Part shown: positions 11,865 through 23,640 of the stretch, one piece after another
Layout of the letters: every line of letters starts with the position of its first letter
Numbering within the stretch: the stretch's first letter is position 1
Source of the DNA: Heterocephalus glaber
Taxonomy: Eukaryota > Chordata > Mammalia > Rodentia > Bathyergidae
Direction of reading: 5' to 3'
DNA: 64,000 nt
Assembly: GCF_000247695.1 (NCBI RefSeq)
Contig: NW_004624730.1
Span: forward strand, 30,880,041 to 30,944,040
Program-made: the position numbers and the translations under genes
The notes under the pieces: generated by a model
Told to the model about the DNA's origin: nothing
Seen by the model: the letters and a program-made list of their open reading frames with translations, nothing else
The model's database searches: none

Positions 11865-12150
11865 CTTTCACTTTTAGGTGATCTCTGATTCACATGCAAT
11901 TGTCATACAAAAAATTTCTGCACCCAAGTCACACATTATTCCTCAATGGTAACAACTTGCAAAATTATAGTACAATACCATAGCCAGAAAATTGGTATTG
12001 ATAGAATCCATCCACCTTATTCAGACCTCACTAGTTTTGTACATACTCATTTCCTTGTGTGTATTTATTTTGATGCAATATTATCACATGTGTAGATTTG
12101 TGTGACCAGCACCACAATCAATATATAGAACAATTTCTTTACAAGGATCA
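11865..12150 (-). repeat. Old L1 (L1M-type) 3' relic, antisense
   Basis: The plus strand resembles the reverse complement of old L1 3' ends, with blocks such as TGCAAAATTATAGTACAATA, TTATTCAGACCTCACTAG and GACCAGCACCACAATCAA. Divergence is high and the boundaries are soft. Confidence 0.5.
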
Positions 12151-12519
12151 AGGGTAAAAATTTTTGTTTTATCATGACTGTATTTGAAAGCCCTAACACA
12201 CAGTGAGTATCTAATAAATATTTGCTCAATAAGTAAATCAAGTTATTTTTGCACTAGGGCTTATATAAAATATTGTAATCATTGTTTCTCAAACAATTTG
12301 AAACCCTACTCTGGTTTTTTTTGGTTGTTGTTCATTTTAAATTATTCCTAAATATTATTTTTTAGAATACGTATATCAGTCTATTGTTTCTAAAGTGTTA
12401 ATTCTTACACTACAATTTCTAGAAGTATGAATTAATGTGAATCATAACAGCACTGTTGTTCAAGATTATAAAATTTATTAAATATCCTCAATATTCTAAC
12501 TCTCCATTTCCTTTTCATT

Positions 12520-12605
12520 CTTTTGTTTTGGGGTGAGGGGAGAGGTGGTGCTGGAGCCTGAACCCAGAACTGACCTACATTCCCAGGCAATTCTCCACTC
12601 AATTG
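12520..12605 (-). repeat. Degenerate ID/B-type SINE fragment
   Basis: The plus strand reads GGTGCTGGAGCCTGAACCCAG, then AGGCAATTCTCCACTCAATT. It resembles the reverse complement of the B-box and A-box parts of an old tRNA-derived rodent SINE. Confidence 0.4.
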
Positions 12606-13595
12606 TAATGTTTTAGGAAATAAAAGACAAGTGTTTTACTGACATACTTTACATATGTCCCAGAAAAGTTGGATGAAGGTGAGTATGGTAAGGCAGGTAA
12701 ATCATTCTGTCATCCTGGCCTCTTTCTTGAGGAAATTTATTAATACAGCAAAATTGGCATCAGACCAAGTCTTTTCACACTGGACTACCATTCTAACCAT
12801 TTTTATCTTCCTAAATAAGATTTTATTGTCATACTGACTGGCTCTCTAGTAACTGTGATGGTTGCTCAACTTCATCATTAATTTATGAAATGGCTGACTC
12901 TGTTGTATGGAGCCAAGAGTGCCCTCCTTTTTTGTAACGCTTCTGGAATGTTCAGACACTGAACTCAGATTTTTAACTGTATTAAAATAACAACCCTGGG
13001 GTGGCTGGAGAGATAGTCACGGGAGACCTTCCAAATTCAGTACTTTCTATCAAGATGATTCTCCAATAAATGAACCTTAAAATCTCTCAGGTTCTTTAAA
13101 AGCAGAAAGCCTCTTCCTCTCATGTCCTACACACAAGAGTTAAAGATCAAAAATCTGAATGCAACCTAACTTCTTGCTATTTTCCTAAGATTTTATATTT
13201 GGAAGACATTGCTTATGATTAGAAAATAAATAAATAGAACAAACATAATTGAGGATCAGAGTAACAGCTTTTTGAGAAATGCATCGTTCTTAGCCACTTA
13301 AGAATTTTTTTGAGCCAAATACATCAAATTTTTATGAAGCCCGAACTAATTTTAATAACTTCAGTTTTTGATCTAGATCATAAGTCTAATTAGCATTAGA
13401 ATGGCAGAGATAAGTGTAGCCAAATCACATGAGATTAAAAAATAATCTAAGACCTATGGTTTAGCAATATTAAATGAGGAAATAGAAGAAAATATTAACT
13501 AGCTGAGGAAAAATTTCATTAGATGAAAAGTAGTAAAAGAAATTATAAACAAAAGGGTTAATAGTTGTGATTAAAATGAAACATTTTGTTTTAAA
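12606..13595. other. No recognisable gene or repeat
   Basis: Mostly unique AT-rich sequence. I see no gene and no clear transposon here. Confidence 0.5.
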
Positions 13596-13596
13596 A

Positions 13597-13660
13597 AACT
13601 ATATATGTGTGTGTTTATGCATATATGTATATATATGTATATATATTTTATATATGAGAA
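13597..13660. repeat. AT/GT-rich microsatellite
   Basis: Interrupted ATATATGT / TATATG units. Confidence 0.85.
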
Positions 13661-13724
13661 AAAACATAACAGAATAATTTAAAATGGAGAGATAGATAAA
13701 AAGTATCATTACTCTATGAAGTAT

Positions 13725-13830
13725 TTAATAAGATTCTATGTTTTAAGCACTGTTCTAATTACTTCACATGGTTTATCTCATAGCAATTTGAAAGAAATAT
13801 ATATTTTAAGCATATTTAGTGTGGTTGACC
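13725..13830 (+). repeat. MIR-like relic
   Basis: TTTTAAGCACTGTTCTAATT followed by TTCACATGGTTTATCTCAT matches the order of blocks in the MIR core and 3' region. Highly diverged. Confidence 0.4.
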
Positions 13831-13892
13831 AAGTAACCCCATCTATGAAATTCTATTCAAGATAAATAATTACAAATGCAGAAAATAATTTT

Positions 13893-14090
13893 TTTCCTTA
13901 AGTTTATTGGTACATTTTAGGTATACATTATGATCCCATTTATTATTGAGAATTTGTACCTGTACATGATATATCTTGGTTTTTTATTTTTCCCATTTTC
14001 CTTCCCTCTCTTCTACCCCTCCACACCTCTCTATTTACAAAACCTTTGTTTCTAATTTTTCCTTCTTTTCTCATTTGTTTCCCTCTAGAA
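13893..14090 (-). mobile_element. 5'-truncated L1 3' end
   Basis: The minus-strand L1 tail is recognisable from TTTATTGGTACATTTTAGG followed by TGTACATGATATATCTTGG and then a long pyrimidine stretch (the G-rich 3' UTR on the other strand). The same order occurs in the L1 tail at 37098-37624. Flanks AGAAAATAATTTT and AGAAAAGAATTATTTT may be a decayed duplication. Confidence 0.8.
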
Positions 14091-14099
14091 AAGAATTAT

Positions 14100-14973
14100 T
14101 TTAAAAAGCACTAATCACATCAAAAATAGACATAGTAGCATACCTACAGAATGGCCTTTTATAAAGCCATTACATTATATTTAAGGAATTTAAGTAATAT
14201 AGAAAATTTATATAGTGTAATATAAAATGTGGTAAAGTTTAATCTTATTTGTGTGTATATGGGAGGTCAATAAATACATTCATCATGGGGAATTGGTACA
14301 TAAACACACTGCAACTTGATCCTTTTACTACACTTCCCATTCCCCATTTCCTTCCTCTCATCTACCTCTATCCTAAAGGTCTTTCCTATCTTAAATACTG
14401 GGCACATAATTTGAATTGGTGATACATGTACTTGGTTTTATCTTTAAATTATTTTATAGATGAAGGAATCAGTAAATTTTTTACCTTCCCTTCTGCTTCT
14501 TTTTGTTTCCAGGTACTGCTATTTTTAAAAAAAATAATTTCTATGTCCCTTTCAGTAGACATAATTCCTACTTTTGTGTTTTAGTTCCTACTGCCATGGT
14601 ATTTCCAGACGTCTCTAGGATAACTCAAGTTTGACCACCAATAGCTCATGAAGGAGTGGTGGGAAATATACTTTCTAGGTTCTTGCATATTCACAAATAT
14701 TTGTCTTAGACTTTATGCTTGCATGATATTGGTGCTTTAGCTTTTTAAAAAAGTTGTACTAATAAGTTTGAATACATTTTTTATGTTTCTTGGAAATATT
14801 TTTTTCTAATTTCTTTACCCTCTGTTTATTTTTACAGTTTCTGTCCTCATGTTTTTCTTATATTATTTTTGTATTAATGTAGCAGTTGGTTTCTTTCTCA
14901 TTTTTATTTATCTTTAAATTATATGATCCCTTTCTATGATAGGTATTGGCTAGAATTTCATGGAAGGGAGAGG
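14100..14973. other. Mostly unrecognised AT-rich sequence
   Basis: The part at 14260-14460, with pyrimidine runs such as CCCATTTCCTTCCTCTCATC, could be another worn L1 3' UTR in antisense, but I cannot confirm it. Otherwise nothing is recognised. Confidence 0.35.
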
Positions 14974-15027
14974 CAAAGCCATTATTTTATTTTATTTGTT
15001 TATTTTTTTTCAAAGCCATTATTTTAT
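14974..15027 (-). mobile_element. Tail-only retrotransposition footprint
   Basis: A perfect 17-bp direct repeat, CAAAGCCATTATTTTAT, at 14974-14990 and 15011-15027 encloses only 20 bp of T-rich sequence. This is the signature of target-primed reverse transcription that copied little more than a poly(A) tail on the minus strand. Confidence 0.65.
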
Positions 15028-16345
15028 AGCGGTAGAATCTGAGTATCTCAAGATTGGTACAAGTGAATTCTTTTAGTGCCTCTCCCCAAAAGAACTACCA
15101 GGATTAGCCTTGCAGGGCTCATGATAAAACACAGGATCTCTGCTATCCTTGCCTCACTGGTGGATAGTAACTACAAATACTCTTTGTAGTATATCATTAG
15201 TCCCTCTGCCCCACCTGACTCCTAAAGCTATAACGAGGGTAAAGAAGTATCCATTACCAAATCTTTCACCCTTTTTCTTAACACCACAACAAAAGCAGTT
15301 GTTTGTTTTGAAATAACTTTCTCTTTCTTTACGAGGAACATGGCTTGCCATCTTTTTCTGAGAATGTGGACCTAGAAGAATCGTGTTTTCATACTTCTCT
15401 ACCTGTTTGCTTGACTTGCACAGTTTCTGGTAGTCTTTCCTCTTATATCCTGCTTTGGGGTTTTACTTATTTTTTAGATTTATTAAACATGGAGGTCATA
15501 TATTGTTCCTTATTCTTCTTGTGGGTTTCAGGTAATTTCTGAAAGGCCAGCGCAAAAAACCCCCAACTTTACTAAAGCTAGAAGTCTGGCTATAGGCATA
15601 AGTGTTTACATTCAGAAAAACAATTGTGATAAATAATATATCATGAAGATTTTTGTGAAGTTTTGATTTATTCTTGATCTATTTCAAAAAGGATGGGCTG
15701 TCCTTAACATCTTTATGTTTTTCACTTTTTACCAGTCCCTTCTATTTGTTCTTTGGATAGGAATTTCTTGGTTTTCTGTCCACTTACTGCCTTTCTTCTC
15801 TCATTTTGTTTTCATTCCATAGCATGTTTAGACAGAGCACCAATTTCATGATGGTGAGTTCAAAGAGAATAATTTCGAATGAGGATAAGGCTGAGCTGGA
15901 GAAAGCTATTGAAAATGAGCCATAAAGGAAGCAAGTGGCCTTGACTTCTGCTGCTGTCAAAAAAAGAGAAAAGCTTCTATACAGAAAACAAATCTGAATT
16001 GCTATCAGTAGGAGTCTGAAGTTTTATACTCAGGTAAACTGTGCATGAATGTTCAAACTTCAATTTTACAAGCACAAGAATAGGAAATCATAACATCAAG
16101 AATTTATTTTTACAAAAATGTCAAAATAATCGTGGAAGGACATCAGATGTTGAAGTATTTCACATGAACTTGCTGTTTAGATACTTTCTTTAGGATAGTA
16201 CTATATAATATAATCTTAACCCAAATAATGCATCATAATCAAAGCCTAGAAATTGAAGAATTACATATATCTCTAAGTATGCATATCTCAATATAAAGTA
16301 AGAATTATATGAATATTTACTTTGAAATAAGTACTTGAATTCCTT
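15028..16345. other. No recognisable gene or repeat
   Basis: Short open frames occur on both strands around 15150-15540. None shows a domain or a signal I recognise. Confidence 0.5.
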
Positions 16346-16348
16346 TGT

Positions 16349-16556
16349 CTTTTTTTTTTTAACAGTATTGGAAATTGAACTTAGGATATCATTCATGCTA
16401 GGCAAGTGCTCCAGTGCTGAAATAGGCCCCAGCCTTTTTAATATTTTATTTTGAAATAGTTTTGCTAAGTTCCCCATACTAGGCTTGAACTTCCTGTCCT
16501 CCTCCTTCAACCTCCAAAGTAACTGGGATGACAGGTGTGTGCTACTATTCCCTGCC
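16349..16556 (-). mobile_element. B1-ID dimeric SINE, antisense
   Basis: On the minus strand a B1 monomer (ATCCCAGTTACTTTGGAGG, then GAACTTAGCAAAACTATTTC) is followed by an ID-like monomer (GGGGCCTATTTCAGCACTGG, then CTAAGTTCAATTTCC) and an A tail. Left B1 and right ID in one unit is the B1-ID dimer known from several non-muroid rodent lineages. Confidence 0.8.
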
Positions 16557-17584
16557 TTTATTTACCTTGAGGCTAATTTGAGAGCTACCCTGCAAAGAAA
16601 GTGACTTTTTTTGGGCACACCTTAAGAAGCCCATGGCTGAAGTCCATTGAGAGCCTCAAACTCTTGGCCAGGAAGTCCTTCTCTGGAGGGAACTCTAGAC
16701 AACATATCTCTGCATCAACTACAATAATCAGTTTGAACTTGCTCTTGCATTCCAGCAAGGTAGTAGTCAAGGTGACATACTCCTAGCTGGGGTTTCAAAC
16801 TTTTTGATTCTTTTTCTTTGGGCACCTCTTGATCCTTAATCATCCTCTGCCACCTTATTGTTTGTTTTATTCATTCAGAGCTCACTGCCACTAGGATGGA
16901 ACAATGACTGGGTTGTTTGTCTTTTCTAAAAATTTCTGTTTTATATGAATTTTTTTTTTTATTTGGCAAGAAATCGCAGTCTTCTTACCCTGGCTTAGGT
17001 ATTGCCAGAGCTGACAGCTCCTGATATATTTAGTGCTACAGCTATTATCTTTTGTTTTTATTGCTTACTTAACTAGCTCTTAGGATTAGGTATGGAACCT
17101 TCCTTTTTCACCAAAATCCTTAACACCCAAGAGACTGAAATAGGATAATTCCTTATAGCATGAATACATTGCAATACATGATTAGTAAAAACTACTTAGC
17201 TTCCTAGAACCATGATAAAGAGATGGCACATTTAGGAGTACAAGGCCTAGAGCTAGCTATGAGCCTGGATGTATTTCTTACTTCTCTTTAAAAAAGAGAT
17301 GAGTATTAACTAAATTAAGTTAAATATAATTATGATTACACTTGACATGTGATATAGCTTCTATTATTACTATTATTAATGTTGATATTGTTATTTTGGC
17401 AGAAGGAAACTGCAAATTTGCCAAGTCATATCATGGAAATAAAGTAAAAATCAACCTGCACTAGCTCCTAGAAAATCACAGATACCTAGGGTATAAGACA
17501 TTCAGTAACATAAAAGAATTAGTTGAATTATACATAAGTGAAAAGTTTCATAAGCAGATGAACATAGATTAAAAGTAGTTTTGT
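16557..17584. other. No recognisable gene or repeat
   Basis: Contains a pair of complementary 61-codon open frames near 16585-16786 without recognisable domains. Nothing else stands out. Confidence 0.45.
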
Positions 17585-17670
17585 TGGGCCGGGTATTTAG
17601 CTCAGGGATTCTGCTGCCTACCTTGCAAGCACAAGGTCCTGAGTTCAATCCCCGGTACAAAAAAAAAAAA
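17585..17670 (+). mobile_element. ID-type SINE
   Basis: GGGCCGGGTATTTAGCTCAG start, B box GAGTTCAATCC and an A tail. Short TAGTTTTG-type flanks suggest a target-site duplication. Confidence 0.93.
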
Positions 17671-17818
17671 TAGTTTTGAGGCTAAATATTTTTATTTTCC
17701 CCATCATTTGTTAATTAGCAAAATGAACCACGTACAGCAAAGAGTTTCAGACAGAACTTAGTTTTCAAGCACTTTAGTTCCACAAGTTATCATCTCATTT
17801 CCTTAAATCCATCTCGAG

Positions 17819-17909
17819 GCCAGGGATTTAGCTCAGTGGCACTGAGCCTGACTCACAAGCACAAGGTTCTGAGTTCAATCCCAGGTACCGGAAAAAGAAA
17901 AAAAGTGAG
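17819..17909 (+). mobile_element. ID-type SINE
   Basis: A and B boxes are present. Flanks CTTAAATCCATCTCGAG (17802-17818) and CTTAAATCCATCTCAAG (17910-17926) form a 17-bp duplication with one mismatch. Confidence 0.95.
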
Positions 17910-18419
17910 CTTAAATCCATCTCAAGTTATCATTCTTTTAAAATTTGAAACTGACTGTAATTATGAGATATTTCAAATGTAGAATAAAATATAAAAACAA
18001 TATAAATACTCCCTCTTTATTTTAAACCTAGTTCTCAGATATTGATATTTTGCTATATTGTTTCTTTTAGTTTTTCTTGGACTTTTCTCATCATTAAACA
18101 CCAATATTACCATACTCCTTAATCTTCCTGTTACAATAATGGATTAGTTAAAGATATTATTTCAAAGCTTCAAGGCAGGAAAATGCCACAGTTCCTCATT
18201 ACATACTTTATATAAAAGCTTCTTAACTTTGGATTCAATAATTTACAAATATGCTTAGGAATGCTTTCAAGATAAACTCAAAGCATTTGCTAATTCATCC
18301 TTTTGAAAATTAGGCAGGCCTATTCCAAGATGTATGGACTTTTTACAGTGGAAAAATGGTAAACATATTCACAGGTTGACTTAATGGGATTCTATGTGAT
18401 TATGAGTACATATATTTAA

Positions 18420-19905
18420 TTATTTGTTCAACAAACATTTATTCATCACATATTGTATGACAGGCATGACTCAACTCTAGACACTGGGATATATAAGACA
18501 ACCAATCAGAAAAAGAATATTTTGCCTGCATAGAGCTTACAGTCTAATAAGGGTATATTGATAATTGTCTTAGGTAACCATACATTTTCCTTCAGCCATC
18601 TTCATCTATGAAGCAGCTATAGGTCAGGCAGAGTTAGATTTAAGCAGGAAAGTGTTTTGCTAAGTGAGTATGGAGAGGAGAAGTTGGATAAGGAAGTTGA
18701 TGGTGGGTAAAAGGAAATAAGGTAGGGATGAGCATGGAAATGAACATTCTTGGATGAGAAGTAAGTGTATAATTGTGTGTGGAGAAGGAGGGGCAGAGGT
18801 AGAATGCCAGAGGAAGTGTTCAGTTCAATGGTTTGTAATTCTGAGTGTAGTTGAAGGGCTGAGAAAGTAATATGTTTGAATAAGTGCTTGGAATTAAGAT
18901 TTTAGAAGGATTGTTTAATTAATAGTGATAAGATCTAAAACTAGATTATGAGAGCTATTGGCTGAGGGGGTATAGAGGACATGTCAATTGGATCACAGGA
19001 ATTCAGAGAATTAAGTGACAAGGATGTTGAAAGGGTAATTCAAACAGATTAAACCACTAAAGGGATAGTTAATTAAGAGCTAAAGTCTTCCAAGAATAAA
19101 GCAAAATAATATACAGTCAGTGAAAAACTATAACAAAGCAGTGTAGCATTATCTCCTATCTTCTACACGAGCGCTCTCAGGTCTAAAACTGTGGACCAAT
19201 ACACTTAGGGTTACATACCTGTGACTGTATCTCAGCTGTGCACTCACACTCGGGTCATCTGGCTCCAAGCTGAGTGTTTCCCCACCTCCTCATGCTGTCA
19301 ACCATGATCAGTTCTGTGAGTTAAAAACTGAATGAGGGGCTGGGGATTTAGCTCAGTGTTTTCGCCCCCTGCTGTCCAAGCTCAAGGATGCGAGATCTAT
19401 CCCCAGTACCAAAAATAAATAAATAAATAAATAAAATAAAACTGAATGAAGATAAAACAGGAAGAGGATGTTTGTTTAGTAGTAGGTGGAAAATGATTTA
19501 ATTTTTTGTAACTGGAAATTGAAGTACTTGTGGGCACTATAAAAAAGTGTTGATAATTAATTGGGGTGGTCACACATTCAAGTGGAGTTTTGTTGGCATG
19601 TGGAGGTCATAGATGTCTCAGAGATAGAGCTTTGTGAAGCATCCATCTTTAATGACATTTGAAGCTATAAATATGGGTAAGATAAAACAGGAGAGTATAA
19701 GGAAGAAAAGTCTAGCACAAAATCAGGGAACAACACATAAGTGGATAGAGATAAAGGAATTGCACAGGAAACTTATAGAAGGGAGCAGAAGAACCAAGAA
19801 TTTAAGAATTTTAGGTACTATTAAGTGATCAGTGACATCAAATGCCTCAGAGATTAATTTGGATAACCAGGAGAAAGGTTTTTGAACTGGTCCCTAAGAA
19901 GGGTA
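18420..19905 (+). repeat. Ancient mammalian interspersed repeat, fragmentary
   Basis: It starts TTCAACAAACATTTATTCATC, then ACTCTAGACACTGGGATAT and AGAGCTTACAGTCTAATAAG, a familiar ancient repeat opening. The part at 19560-19905 (TGACATCAAATGCCTCAGAG, AGAAAGGTTTTTGAACTGG) fits downstream blocks of the same family seen at 22165-23640. I do not give a family name. An ID SINE is inserted at 19336-19437. Confidence 0.5.
19336..19437 (+). mobile_element. ID-type SINE
   Basis: GGGCTGGGGATTTAGCTCAG head, a worn B box and an (AAAT)n tail. A 12-bp duplication AAAACTGAATGA lies at 19324-19335 and 19438-19449. Confidence 0.93.
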
Positions 19906-20105
19906 TAAGTCTGCAGAGTTTGGGTACTATTACATAATGAAAAAGATTAAACACTGCCATTTCAGAGAACAAAGCAGAAGAAGGAAGAAAGTACTTTTGA
20001 CCACTACAGTACTTGTGAAATTATTGTCCACTAAATCTGTGGGAAAGCTCTACATGTTTGGTCATAAGAGAAGGGTCATAACAAAGTATCAAACATTTGC
20101 AGATA

Positions 20106-20726
20106 CAGTATTCTTCCTTATCTGCAAAGGATTTGTTTCAAGACCAGGGTTGGAATCCTGAAACTTTGAATACTACTGAACCTTATATATACTATGCTTT
20201 TTCCTATACATTCATACCTATGATATATTTAATTTGCATATTAGGAACAGTAGCAGATTACAACAATAATGATGTAGAACAATTATAACAAGATACTACA
20301 ATAAAAGTTATGTAACTGTGGTGTCTCTCTCAAAATACCTTATTGTACTTTCCCCTTTCACTTGAAGAACCATTTTGCAACTTCTCTTTGGCAGATATGA
20401 ATTGCTAACATCCCTACCCTTGCACTTTGGGGTCATTACTAAGTAAAATTATGTCTGCTTGTACAAAAGCACCATGATATCACCACAAAAGTTCATCTAT
20501 TAACCAAGATAGCTACTAAGTGACTAATGAGTGAATGACATAAACCGTGCAGTTACTCTGGATAAAGGAATGATTTATGTCCCAGGTAGGATAGAGACAG
20601 AGCAGACAAGATTTCATCACAGAGCACAGTATAAAACTTATAAATTGTTTATTCTGAAATTTTGACTGTAGTTGAACATGGGCAACAAACCATAGAAAAT
20701 GAAACTTAAGAGATGAGTGACTACTG
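20106..20726. mobile_element. Tigger/MER2-type non-autonomous DNA transposon
   Basis: The left end CAGTATTCTTCCTTATCT pairs with the right end AGATGAGTGACTACTG as inverted repeats, with TA at 20104-20105 and 20727-20728. Inner blocks TATATATACTATGCTTTTTC and ATAAAAGTTATGTAACTGTG match recalled Tigger-type elements. It encodes no transposase. Confidence 0.75.
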
Positions 20727-20973
20727 TAAGGAATTGCAGAAGTATTTTCCAGAATTTTTGTCCAAAAGATATCCCTGAAAATAATGGTTTAGTGTTCAGA
20801 AAATTTGGGAAACTGGTATTTAATTCTCCTTGGAAATTTACAAATCTTTTAGCACATTCCTAGCTCTGAGAAGTCTTGCAGAAAAGGAGCTAAATTTTTA
20901 TTAGCCTAATCTTTCTTAGGCTTATTGAGCAAATAATTTTATTATTAGCATTATTATTAAGAGCAGAATGTTT

Positions 20974-21061
20974 GGGGTTTTTTTGGTACTGGGGAACGAA
21001 CTCGGGTCCTTGCACTTGGGCAGCAGGCAGCAAAACCACTGAGCTAAATCCCTGGCCCCAT
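20974..21061 (-). mobile_element. ID-type SINE
   Basis: Antisense ID with CCACTGAGCTAAATCCCTGG at its right end. A 12-bp duplication AGCAGAATGTTT lies at 20962-20973 and 21062-21073. Confidence 0.95.
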
Positions 21062-21111
21062 AGCAGAATGTTTTTTAAGATTCTAATATTAGCATTATCA
21101 AAACACACTTG

Positions 21112-21218
21112 TAGGGTGCCAGGGATTTAGCTCAGTGGTGAGGCTGCCTGCCTTGCAACCGCAAGGTCCTGAGTTCAATCCCTGGTACAAAAAACAACAA
21201 CAACAAACAAACAAACAA
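21112..21218 (+). mobile_element. ID-type SINE
   Basis: Sense ID with a CAA-rich tail. A 12-bp duplication AAAACACACTTG lies at 21100-21111 and 21219-21230. Confidence 0.95.
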
Positions 21219-21231
21219 AAAACACACTTGG

Positions 21232-22160
21232 AGAAACAATTTATATTATGCAAGATTCTATTGGTGGAAAGAAAATCTGACTAGATAATGAAGTATATGC
21301 GATCATCAAAGTGTTACAGGGTGAAAAATATGACTAAATGAAAAGGAAGCACTAGAGCATCCCCTAAATGATACATTACTCTCATTTACTGTTATTACTA
21401 TCATCACAATTTAAATTCTTAATAAACTAGACTTCGGTGTCAATAAGATTGTATATACTTTAATTATTAAGTCAACTCAAATCATAAAGCTTACAGTAGT
21501 GATTGAGTTGGAAACCTCATAAAAGTGCTTTTAGTTCACAATAACAAATTGATCAATTCAGAAAAAGGAAAAATAAACCCCAACAGAACTATGAGGAAAG
21601 TATGCTATTCATCTGTGTCTGTCTGAGACTTTCTCTAGGATTTATAGATAGTCCCTGCTGAGTGTAATAAAGAAAGAATTTCATTAGAATTATTTGTGAC
21701 TGACATTCATCAATTTTTTAGCTTGGCATACTCCTGATAAAATAGCTAGTTAAGAATATTCTTGGTGATGACAAATGAAATAAGTATTGCATTTAATCTA
21801 CCTGAGAGCAATGGCCTTAAATCCAATATCACAGGAAGATGTTTTCAAACTCTTACCTTTAAGTGGGTAATTGTAGGATGAAGACTTATTTGAACCATGG
21901 AAATTCACTTATCACATGAGCAATATTTTGATTTGTTTCTTTAGGTAACATGATTGTAGATTAATTTGTAAACAGTGTAGATTAAGTTTTTCTGAACCCT
22001 ATGACTATTTCTCTCAGCAAATTCAACACATACTTTAGAAGAAATCAGAGCACCCCCCCCCAAAAAGGTAAGGTATTTAAGAGAGCCAAAATAAACATTA
22101 GTGAATGGGATCTTGAAAATGTGATCTCGCTCTGAAGGGGTAAGTACTTCTCATTTGTTT
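21232..22160. other. No recognisable gene or repeat
   Basis: Unique AT-rich sequence, with a C-run and A-run near 22053-22066. No gene seen. Confidence 0.5.
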
Positions 22161-22164
22161 GTTC

Positions 22165-23640
22165 AATCTGCAAATGTGCATTGAATGCTTACTGTTGGAG
22201 ACAGTAGCAGATATTATTGGAGATCAGAAGATAGGGCATAAAATAAATGAAGTCCATGTGTTCAGGAAACTTCCCTTTCAGTTAGGGAAGCATACAAGGA
22301 GAAAATGAAAATAATGTTGATTTAAGCAGGATGAAAGAAGATAAAGAATGTGTTCGAGAACTCTGATCCCCAGCACCTATGAAACAAAACAAAACTCAGA
22401 GAGGGTGAGATTTGAGCAGAGACCTGAAGGAAGAAAGAAGCATGACAGTAAGAAGTTGTAAGGAAAACCTTCCTGTCAAAGAGAGGAAGAAGGTAAAGGC
22501 TCTCAGGCCCACTATGAGGTGTAAGCAGGAAAGGACTGGTCAGAAGCCCTCTGTGGCTGAGCTTATGGAGAAGTTGGAATTGGAGTAAGAGATGAGGTTG
22601 GGGAGTAGATGGGGCCAGTTTCCCAAGACTATGGTGAGGAATTTGGAATTTGTTCTAAGCCTGAGAGTGATAAAGGGCAGCAAGTAATCCAAACAAAGGA
22701 AATATTACAACTTCTAATCTACTAGATATCCGAAACTCCAGTTCCTGTTCTCTAAAATCAAAGAACGAGTTCTAGGAACAATGGAGGTTAAGAGTAGGGA
22801 AAAATTTATAGAGAGAAAGAAAGCTTCTGCTAAGAGAGAAGGAAGGGGAACCGGAAAGGGGGGTGGCTGCCCATCCCACTTCTCAAAGGCGTTTTATTGC
22901 ACAAAGCCATGAGGTAAGGTAGGTTCAAGGTGGGACAAAACTACAGTCAACTAATAAGATCCAATGGGAAATCATAAGGTGGGCATAAGGTGAGACAAAA
23001 CTATGATCAACCAATAAGATTATAAGTACAGCTGTCCGGGTAATATTGATTAAATGGGGATCAAATGGGGAAGGTAGTCACAGAGCAAGCACACATGGAA
23101 TGAAAAAGGAATTTTTGAAAAGAAAATGGGCTAGGGAGATTGATGCCTATTTAGAATATCAATCACTCCTATCCCCCCCCCCCCAGGTAGGTGGGTGTAG
23201 TACCTTTTCTCTTTTTATAATGGTAATCAATGAATAGGCCTCGATTTTTTTTTATGCTGAGGGACTAGCCTTGTACTAATTTAGCTATCTCCAATAAGAG
23301 GAAGCAGCTGATCAGCCTCAAGTATAGGGAAAGGCAGGATCTGATTTGCAATTTTTAAGACCCCATTTGAGAGCTGAAGGAGGCATTCACTGTACAGAAC
23401 ATGGAAAACAGCAGCACTGGCGAGAGGAGCCTGTGGTGAGGACTAAGATGGTAGCAGCAGTGTACCCATCACGTTCAGGACCTGTTTTGGTGGCACAGGT
23501 GACAAGCCTTGCTGTTTCATCTGATACGGGGGTCAAGAGAAGAAAAACAAGCAAGGATCATGGCTCTGTTTGGGTCTGAGCCACTGGGTTGATAACCACA
23601 GGAATGGAGAATACCAAGATAAAATCAGGTTTTTACCAAA
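22165..23640 (+). repeat. Ancient mammalian repeat split by an LTR
   Basis: Blocks such as TTTGAGCAGAGACCTGAAGG, GGAATTTGGAATTTGTTCTA and (after the LTR) AGGCAGGATCTGATTTGC, GAGCCACTGGGTTGATAACC occur in the order of one ancient family. The LTR at 22706-23306 falls between two of these blocks, so it inserted later. The open frames at 23346-23860 lie in or next to this relic. Confidence 0.6.
22706..23306 (-). mobile_element. Solo retroviral LTR, copy B
   Basis: It aligns through most of its length with the LTR at 11195-11835: CTACTAGATATCC, ACAATGGAGGTTAAGAGTAG, GGGTAATATTGATTAAATGG and CAATAAGA-type ends. It lacks the TG at one edge and has a C-run insertion near 23165-23177. No duplication of the target is evident. 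Confidence 0.75.

Noticed and set aside
17585..17670. tRNA gene
   Set aside because: A and B boxes are present, but the sequence is an ID SINE with an A tail, present in about two dozen copies in the window. No intact tRNA fold was found in any copy.
22340..22395. ID fragment suggested by GATCCCCAGCACCTATG
   Set aside because: Only the B-box-like end is visible, it lacks an A box and it lies in an older repeat, so it is too weak to call.
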